Assembly: GCA_030655835.1 (NCBI GenBank)
Contig: JAUSPC010000037.1
Location: forward strand, 1 to 35,659
DNA length: 35,659 nt
Reading direction: 5' to 3'
From: Pelolinea sp.
Lineage (GTDB): Bacteria > Chloroflexota > Anaerolineae > Anaerolineales > Anaerolineaceae
Shown piece by piece: positions 29,431 through 35,659 of this stretch. The notes beneath the pieces were generated by a model. That model was not told the DNA's origin. It worked only from the letters and a program-made list of their open reading frames with translations, and searched no databases. Each line of letters begins with the position of its first letter. The stretch's first letter is position 1. The translations under genes were made by a program, and so were the position numbers.

Positions 29431-29461
29431 ATAAATTTTTATGGCAGAAAATAAAACGTGC

Positions 29462-30232
29462 TTATCCTGTCATTCTCCGCATGTAAAACCACAATCCAAC
29501 ACCTGCACCAATGAAGAAAATTCCCAATACAAGCAGCAAAGGCGATGGATTCTCTTCGCTGAAAGCAGGTCGCAAACCAGAGCCGGGCTGCGCGCCAAAA
29601 TCGACGGTGGATACTTCCCCGGCGCCAATTGAAAGCGCGTAATTCATTACCGTTGTCGGGTTGTATCCTTCCGGGATAGCAACACTAATGTTGTAATCTC
29701 CTTCCGGGATCTCCGTGAAACAGATCGCTTCCCCGGTCGCATCAGTGGTACCCGTTAAATTGACCGTGTTCAGTCGATCAGTAACGCTGACTGCACCGCC
29801 TGCGAGCGGTAGCTCAGTTTCTTCAGCTAACGCGTTGCCGTTCTCATCATTGAATAAAAAGATACAGATGCTGCCGTTACCTTTAAAGGGAGTGGGCGTT
29901 GGAGCAGCTGTCACCTCGGCAGTTGGCACAGGGGTGTCCTCTTCTTTGATGCCGACGAGCAGTTCCTGGCCGGCATAAATGAAACTGCAGTCATCCGCTA
30001 CAAGATTATTAAAGTCCCGCAGCTCCTGTTCTTCTATACCCATCAGAAGGGCAATACTGATGCAGGTATCATTTTCTTTAACAATATAGATGATGCGTCC
30101 ATCCGCCTGCGGTGTGGGTGTAGCGATCACTGCCTGCGGGAGTGGTGCGCTCGCTATCGTGGGGATCATTATCAATATCGAAAGAACGATCATATAAAGC
30201 AGACCTAAAGTCCGCAGCATTTTCTTTGTCAT
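29462..30232 (-). CDS. Secreted/membrane LysM protein with SdrD/Cna-B-like domain and C-terminal TM
   Basis: ATG at 30232 (MTKKMLRTLGLLYMIVLSILIM signal); LysM IIYIVKENDTCISIALLMGIEEQELRDFNNL...YAGQELLVG; GNALAEETELPLAGGAVSVTD...; C-terminal TM. Confidence 0.8.
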   Translation of the reverse strand: MTKKMLRTLGLLYMIVLSILIMIPTIASAPLPQAVIATPTPQADGRIIYIVKENDTCISIALLMGIEEQELRDFNNLVADDCSFIYAGQELLVGIKEEDTPVPTAEVTAAPTPTPFKGNGSICIFLFNDENGNALAEETELPLAGGAVSVTDRLNTVNLTGTTDATGEAICFTEIPEGDYNISVAIPEGYNPTTVMNYALSIGAGEVSTVDFGAQPGSGLRPAFSEENPSPLLLVLGIFFIGAGVGLWFYMRRMTG

Positions 30233-30395
30233 ATCAATTACCTTTTTTGCGATTATAACATTATATCGGTTGCAACCGGATAAACTTAAAAACAACTAAA
30301 AAAGTACCCAATCCAGTTAAAAAATCAATCAACAAAGCGTATAATATTCATATGTTAATTAATCTATTTTCTATATAAGAGAAAGGAAAGTAAAC

Positions 30396-30809
30396 ATGAG
30401 TTTTCATACGATCATCATTGTAGGTAATTTGGGAAAAGATCCTGAAATGCGGTATGTACCCAATGGCAGCGCTGTCACATCTTTTAGCGTAGCCAGCAAC
30501 CGCCAATATACGGATTCCAACGGCCAGAAGGTCAAAGAAACCACCTGGTTTAATGTATCTGTATGGGGTAAACAGGCGGAAAACGTGAACACATATTTAC
30601 AAAAAGGGAGCACTGTCTTGATCGAGGGAGAACTTCGCCCAGACAAAGAGACCGGCAGTCCCCGCACCTATACACGCTCTGATGGATCTACCGGAGCGTC
30701 ATATGATATAAACGCCCGCACTGTCCGCTTCCTTTCTTCTAAAGGCAGCAGCACTGACGGTTTTGCGGATAGCGGCGGTGGAGATGGGGACGAAGATATC
30801 CCATTTTAA
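30396..30809 (+). CDS. ssb: Single-stranded DNA-binding protein
   Basis: 137-aa ORF; IIIVGNLGKDPEMRYVPNGSAVTSFSVASNR; acidic C-terminus GGGDGDEDIPF. Confidence 0.97.
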   Translation: MSFHTIIIVGNLGKDPEMRYVPNGSAVTSFSVASNRQYTDSNGQKVKETTWFNVSVWGKQAENVNTYLQKGSTVLIEGELRPDKETGSPRTYTRSDGSTGASYDINARTVRFLSSKGSSTDGFADSGGGDGDEDIPF

Positions 30810-30835
30810 ATAATAATTAGAAAAGAAAATTAAAT

Positions 30836-31474
30836 ATGTTTACAGACCTAACTGATAGAGCTCATCAGGATTTTGAAGCACGCCATCAGGTACGTGAGGA
30901 TGCGCTGAAACAAACCAGAAAATTGACCCGTCATGCGGCCAACGCGATCCGCGCTATTCACCGTAATGAGCATGAAAACGCTGAAGAAAATATGACCGCC
31001 GCTGTGAGTATTGTGGCTGGTCTGCATGAATCTTTAAAGAGTTTCCCGGAATTTTATTTTTCTGGCTACACCCAGGATTCGTTAAAAGAATACGTGGAAG
31101 CGCGCTTGACAATAGATTTTCTGGGAAACAAACCCCTACCCACTCCTGAAGAATTGGGAGTGGAATACAGCACCTATTTGCGCGGCCTGGCTGAGACAAT
31201 TGGCGAGATGCGGCGCAGATGCCTGGATATTTTGCGACAGGGGTACTCTGATGATGCCGAACGTCTGCTTTATCTGATGGATGAGATCTACTCACTTTTG
31301 GTTACGATGGATTACCCGGACGCGATCACATACGGATTAAGACGTCAAACGGATCTGGTACGCGGCATCATCGAGCGAACCAGGGCGGACCTCACGCTCA
31401 GCCTGCGCGAACAGCACATGCAGGATGCACTCAAGGAGTTTGAAGAACGCATCATCAATCGTGACTCCCAGTAA
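30836..31474 (+). CDS. Translin-family protein
   Basis: 212-aa all-helical ORF; REDALKQTRKLTRHAANAIRAIHR, LKEYVEARL, LPTPEELGVEYSTYLRGLAETIGEMRRRCLDILRQG, DYPDAITYGLRRQTDLVRGIIERTRADLT. Confidence 0.8.
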   Translation: MFTDLTDRAHQDFEARHQVREDALKQTRKLTRHAANAIRAIHRNEHENAEENMTAAVSIVAGLHESLKSFPEFYFSGYTQDSLKEYVEARLTIDFLGNKPLPTPEELGVEYSTYLRGLAETIGEMRRRCLDILRQGYSDDAERLLYLMDEIYSLLVTMDYPDAITYGLRRQTDLVRGIIERTRADLTLSLREQHMQDALKEFEERIINRDSQ

Positions 31475-31702
31475 ACGCACAATTCGCGCATCAGAGATTG
31501 TACATTCATATACTGCCAGCGCGCATGGTGGTACCAACGAAAGAAAGTCAAACCGATCAACACAGCGGAACTTGCGGCTGGGCAGAATTTTCATCAGCTG
31601 CATATCAACCATTCGCGCATTGGGAAATTTCTCAAGGATCTCGCGTGGTTGTTGGTTGTTGTATTACTCATTCTCTTGAGTACCTTGATCTCAAATAGAT
31701 GA
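31461..31702 (+). pseudogene. Cas4-like N-terminal half, membrane-anchored, frameshifted
   Basis: Manual translation: (GTG)TPSKRTIRASEI [frameshift about 31500-31504] FIYCQRAWWYQRKKVKPINTAELAAGQNFHQLHINHSRIGKFLKDLAWLLVVVLLILLSTLISNR*; N-terminal cluster Cys (YC) and C-terminal TM; overlaps the translin stop. Confidence 0.65.
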
Positions 31703-31716
31703 TCATCTTCTAACGC

Positions 31717-32243
31717 ATGAAAAACATTTCACCCGTTCTATTGACTGTGGGAATTCTTGCTCTCATTGCTTTCTTCCTATTCTCGATCTCGCGTCTGCTG
31801 CTAAAAAAGACGGGCATTCCGGAATGACGGATCATTTATTCCGACCCCGGTGTGTGGAATAAAACCCAGAAACCGCTATATAATGCGGCCATCGAACTTA
31901 CAGGTAAACCTGACTATCTTATCAAGCAGGGCAGCCACATCATCCCCGCGGAAGTGAAATCATCCTGGGCGCCCAGCAGCCCTACGATAGCCATATCCTG
32001 CAGTTAGCCGCGTACTGTGTCTTAGTAGAGAATGCTTATGAACAACGTCCTCCCTATGGAATTCTGCGCTACCGCAACCGCACATTTACAATTTAATATA
32101 CTGTGGAATTAGAACAGCGGGTGATGGGGTTGATCGAAAGCATTAGATTTCAGAAGAGTAAAAATGAAATGCAAAGATCACATGAGCATAAATCCAGATG
32201 TTCGGGTTGCGGGTACCGGAACATCTGTGATCAGCGTTTATGA
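31717..32243 (+). pseudogene. Cas4/PD-(D/E)XK nuclease-like half with N-terminal TM; in-frame TGA, frameshift and TAA
   Basis: Manual translation: MKNISPVLLTVGILALIAFFLFSISRLLLKKTGIPE*RIIYSDPGVWNKTQKPLYNAAIELTGKPDYLIKQGSHIIPAEVKSSWAPS/fs/PYDSHILQLAAYCVLVENAYEQRPPYGILRYRNRTFTI*YTVELEQRVMGLIESIRFQKSKNEMQRSHEHKSRCSGCGYRNICDQRL*; TGA at 31825, -1-type shift about 31980, TAA at 32094. Confidence 0.8.
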
Positions 32244-32278
32244 AAATCTTGATTAACCGCATATAATTTATATCAGTA

Positions 32279-33139
32279 ATGGAAAAAAAGATATCTAATT
32301 TCGGGATCGCCTTCAACGAGCAGATCAGCGATGTGGCTGAGATCAGTAGTGAGATCTCTGCCTACTTAATAAAAGCGGGCGCGCAGGTATCTGTATTTGG
32401 GGCGATCCAGGAAGAAAAGATACGGCGGGACATCTTAGAATCAAAATCGGAAGCGCTCATCGTTTTAGGCGGAGACGGATCCATGCTGCGTGCATGCCAT
32501 CTTTGCTCATCAGCACAGATACCCATCATTGGAATAAATTTTGGAACCATGGGGTTCTTGATCGAACTGCAGCGTAATGAATGGAAACAATATTTTCCGC
32601 GACTGCTTAATGGGGATTACAGAATAGAAAAAAGAATGATGCTCCAGGCAGAGCATTTCCGCGGAGAAAAAAGTCTGGGATGCTGGCAGGTGGTCAATGA
32701 AGTGGTCGTCTGCCGTGGGCAGATCGTTCGTCCTGTTCGTTTGACCACCGAAGTTGATGGATATCCCATGGCCAGTTATGTGGCGGATGGTATTATCGCC
32801 GCAACGCCAACCGGATCCACCGCATACGCGCTTGCTGCCGGAGGGGCGATCTTGCCGCCGGATATCCGTAACATCATCATTGTCCCCATTGCACCGCACC
32901 TCTCGCCCGATCAAGCCATCGTCTTATCAGAAGGCGCGCAAGTGACAATCAGGGTCCACTCATCATATGCTGTATTCAGTATTGACGGACACCCTCCCGT
33001 AAATATTGATGGCGGAGATCATGTTCGGGTCGGAGCAAGTTCGGATAATTCCTTGTTTATCAGATTCCATGATCCCGGCTTTTTTTACCGAACATTAAAC
33101 CGGTATCTGGAAAACAATCCTTCTTTTCCAATTAGTTAG
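32279..33139 (+). CDS. nadK: NAD kinase
   Basis: 286-aa ORF; ALIVLGGDGSMLRACH, IIGINFGTMGFLIEL, VADGIIAATPTGSTAYALAAGGAI. Confidence 0.97.
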   Translation: MEKKISNFGIAFNEQISDVAEISSEISAYLIKAGAQVSVFGAIQEEKIRRDILESKSEALIVLGGDGSMLRACHLCSSAQIPIIGINFGTMGFLIELQRNEWKQYFPRLLNGDYRIEKRMMLQAEHFRGEKSLGCWQVVNEVVVCRGQIVRPVRLTTEVDGYPMASYVADGIIAATPTGSTAYALAAGGAILPPDIRNIIIVPIAPHLSPDQAIVLSEGAQVTIRVHSSYAVFSIDGHPPVNIDGGDHVRVGASSDNSLFIRFHDPGFFYRTLNRYLENNPSFPIS

Positions 33140-33202
33140 GGCATACTTTTTGAATTTATCGCGCAGGTATAATTGGGTGCATAATAGAATAGAATAATTT
33201 CA

Positions 33203-33733
33203 ATGACAGAAACCAATACACTTTATTGCATAAACCACCCAAATAAAGAAACCCTGCTTCGTTGTAACCAATGCGAACAGCCGATCTGCACCCAATGTGC
33301 AATTCCTACACCTACCGGTTACCGCTGTAAGTCATGCGTGCGCGGACAACAGAAAAAATTCAATACTGCTCAGGTATCCGATTATATTTTCACTCCCATC
33401 CTCGCGGGAGTTCTCTCTTATATCGGATCGTATATTATTGGCAGACTGGGGTTTCTTACCATTTTTATTACCCCATTCATCGGTATGGCTATTATGCGTA
33501 TAGCGCGTGCAGTTATTAAGAACCGAAGATCAAACACACTTTTTCTGGTCACAGCGGGTGCAGTTTTGCTTGGCAGCCTTCCGCTGCTTGCCATTGACCT
33601 TCTGATATTGATCAATGGATTGAGAGCAGATGCATTCAGCATCTATGCTTTGCTGCCCTTGATATGGCAGGGTGTATATACAGTACTGGTTACCGGTTCG
33701 GTTTATTATCGGTTAAAGGGAATTTCTTTCTAA
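33203..33733 (+). CDS. Membrane protein with N-terminal B-box-like zinc finger
   Basis: 176-aa ORF; CINHPNKETLLRCNQCEQPICTQCAIPTPTGYRCKSC followed by about 4 TM helices. Confidence 0.85.
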   Translation: MTETNTLYCINHPNKETLLRCNQCEQPICTQCAIPTPTGYRCKSCVRGQQKKFNTAQVSDYIFTPILAGVLSYIGSYIIGRLGFLTIFITPFIGMAIMRIARAVIKNRRSNTLFLVTAGAVLLGSLPLLAIDLLILINGLRADAFSIYALLPLIWQGVYTVLVTGSVYYRLKGISF

Positions 33734-33746
33734 GAGACCAACAATT

Positions 33747-35486
33747 ATGCTTAAAGAACTCCGAATTGAGAATTTTGCAATTATTGACAAGTTGGTATTA
33801 ACCTTTGGAGAAGGGCTTACAACATTTACAGGGGAAACAGGTGCGGGAAAATCCATCCTGCTCGATGCGATCGAGGCACTCATGGGGGGAAGAGCAGAGA
33901 CCACAATGATCCGGGCAGATGCGGAACGCGCAAACCTCGAAGCTGTTTTCTCGATCCCCATTCAACACAAGGACAAGATCCTTCAACTTTTAGAAGATGA
34001 AGAGTTGCGGGAAAATGAGGATGAAATCCTTTTTAATCGAGAGATACGGCGGGAGGGCAGGAATATCGCCCGATTAAATGGACGCGTGGTGACGGTATCC
34101 TTCATGCGAGAGATCGGTAGCTACCTGGTGGATATTCATGGACAGTCAGAACACTTATCACTTCTAACCATACGCCATCATCTAAACTTATTAGACAGGT
34201 TTGCAGATAATCAGGATATCCTCTGCCAGTACCAGATTGTTTTTCAATCAATAAAAAGCGTACGTGATGATCTCGATGAATTACGGAAAGCGGAACAAGA
34301 TGCAGCCCGACAGACTGATCTCCTTCAATACCAGATCCATGAGATCGAAGCCGCGAAATTAGAACCCGGTGAGGAGGAAGAACTGCGCCGAGAGCTCAGC
34401 CGGCTGGCAAACGCGGAGAAATTGGCTTCTTTGGCGCAAAATGCGTATGCCCTGCTCGAGGAAGCTTCACCCGACAATCCATCTATAAGCGATATGTTTG
34501 GGGATGCAGCCAAGTCGATCCATGCCTTAGCTGAGATCGATCATGGACTTGAGGATTTAGCTTCCCAAAGCGAAACGATCAGTGCCCTGCTTGCGGACAC
34601 CAGCCTGACCCTTCAGGATTATATCGAACAGATCGAATACAATCCCAAGCGGCTGGAACAAACAGAAACCCGCTTGGCGCTGATCACGACTTTAAAGAAA
34701 AAATATGGAGCGGATGAAACCGCTGTACTAAATTTTGCAGACATTGCGCGCGAAAAACTCGAGAAAATATCACATACAGAAGAACAGATCGAAGAATTGG
34801 AGCAGCAGGAAAAAGAACTGCTTCAAAAATTAACCCGGGCAGCCCTCGCCTTATCCGAATCGCGCAAAAAAGCAGCCAGGGAAATGGGAGATCAGGTAGA
34901 AGGTGAACTTCTCGAACTCAAGATGGCTGGCGCACGATTCTCAGTCTCCATCACCCACAAAACGAGTGAGAATGGGATCGAGATCGGTGGTGGAGAAAAA
35001 GTTGACTTCAACAGCAGCGGGATTGACCATACGGAATTCCTTATAGCTCCGAATCCAGGTGAGGGTCTGAAACCACTGGTCAAGATCGCATCTGGCGGGG
35101 AAACATCTCGCCTTATGCTCGCACTTAAGAATGTGCTAGTAAATGCGGATACGATCCCAACCCTCATCTTTGATGAGATCGATCAGGGGATTGGTGGGTG
35201 CGTCGGTGCTGTGGTTGGAGAAAAACTATGGCAGCTTGGCAGGTCACATCAGGTTCTATGCGTCACACACCTTCCCCAACTTGCCGCCTACGGACATCAG
35301 CACTTCCATGTACTCAAGAAAGTAACTGATGGGCGCACCGTCACAGCAGTAGAAAAACTGGATACTGTCCGCCGGCAGGGCGAATTGGCACATATGTTTG
35401 GCGGTGATAGCGAGGCCAATCGAGCAGCTGCTCAAGAAGTGCTGGAAACTGCCTCCCAATTTAAACAAAATAATTCTCTCAGCTAA
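33747..35486 (+). CDS. recN: DNA repair protein RecN
   Basis: 579-aa ORF; MLKELRIENFAIIDKLVLTFGEGLTTFTGETGAGKSILLDAIEALMGGRA; IASGGETSRLMLALKNVL; PTLIFDEIDQGIGG; VLCVTHLPQLAAYG. Confidence 0.98.
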   Translation: MLKELRIENFAIIDKLVLTFGEGLTTFTGETGAGKSILLDAIEALMGGRAETTMIRADAERANLEAVFSIPIQHKDKILQLLEDEELRENEDEILFNREIRREGRNIARLNGRVVTVSFMREIGSYLVDIHGQSEHLSLLTIRHHLNLLDRFADNQDILCQYQIVFQSIKSVRDDLDELRKAEQDAARQTDLLQYQIHEIEAAKLEPGEEEELRRELSRLANAEKLASLAQNAYALLEEASPDNPSISDMFGDAAKSIHALAEIDHGLEDLASQSETISALLADTSLTLQDYIEQIEYNPKRLEQTETRLALITTLKKKYGADETAVLNFADIAREKLEKISHTEEQIEELEQQEKELLQKLTRAALALSESRKKAAREMGDQVEGELLELKMAGARFSVSITHKTSENGIEIGGGEKVDFNSSGIDHTEFLIAPNPGEGLKPLVKIASGGETSRLMLALKNVLVNADTIPTLIFDEIDQGIGGCVGAVVGEKLWQLGRSHQVLCVTHLPQLAAYGHQHFHVLKKVTDGRTVTAVEKLDTVRRQGELAHMFGGDSEANRAAAQEVLETASQFKQNNSLS

Positions 35487-35512
35487 TACACTGTGTTAAT
35501 TATACATATTGT

Positions 35513-35659
35513 TTATTTATTTTTATGACATGTAATAACAAGGTACTGTGCCAAGAGATTGTATCCACTCCATGGGCCGATTTCGACAGAAGCTTTATCA
35601 AGCATAACAGGAATTATATAGCGGATAGAATCATCCACATCAGGTAATTGCTGCTTCAA
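35513..35659 (-). CDS. C-terminal end of a truncated CDS, possibly a methyltransferase
   Basis: Open frame to the window edge: ...LKQQLPDVDDSIRYIIPVMLDKASVEIGPWSGYNLLAQYLVITCHKNK*. Confidence 0.45.
   Translation of the reverse strand: MKQQLPDVDDSIRYIIPVMLDKASVEIGPWSGYNLLAQYLVITCHKNK

Noticed and set aside
31425-31698. ORFs of 84 and 66 aa in the gap after the translin-like gene
   Set aside because: They are out-of-frame readings across the Cas4-like remnant; the frame-joined translation explains the region better.
31717-32243. Stop-codon recoding (for example TGA read-through) as an explanation for the broken nuclease
   Set aside because: The region has TGA, TAA and frameshifts together, while flanking genes are intact; decay is simpler.
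1-35659. CRISPR array that might go with the Cas4-like remnant
   Set aside because: No regularly spaced short repeats were seen anywhere in the window.

Overview
This 35.7-kb window looks like a bacterial chromosome segment, most likely Chloroflexota/Anaerolineae-like. That placement is inferred from gene content and protein style and was not tested. Most of it is housekeeping: a NarL-type two-component pair, dnaK, an MFS transporter, several SAM methyltransferases, a C39-like peptidase, an aldo/keto reductase, a cyclophilin, DegV, and an upper-mevalonate cluster (HMG-CoA reductase, HMG-CoA synthase, thiolase-like, DUF35). It also carries an M29 aminopeptidase, a nitrilase + NadE pair, an ATP-grasp ligase, an ABC-F ATPase, a GAF-like histidine kinase, a sulfite-oxidase-like protein, a LysM protein, ssb, a translin-like protein, nadK and recN. 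The main points of interest are: (1) the thiolase-like protein in the mevalonate cluster appears to have lost its three main catalytic residues (Cys->Glu, His->Trp, His->Phe) although the reading frame is intact; (2) the ORF track leaves 31461-32243 unexplained, and I read it as the decayed remains of a split, membrane-anchored Cas4-like nuclease (two half-genes, four lesions) directly after a translin-like gene; (3) there is a truncated integron-type integrase relic inside a 720-bp unit bounded by direct repeats; (4) two hairpin-dense intergenic blocks are present; (5) several genes have a -10 element exactly 6 nt upstream of the ATG, suggesting leaderless transcripts. No CRISPR array, rRNA or convincing tRNA was seen.
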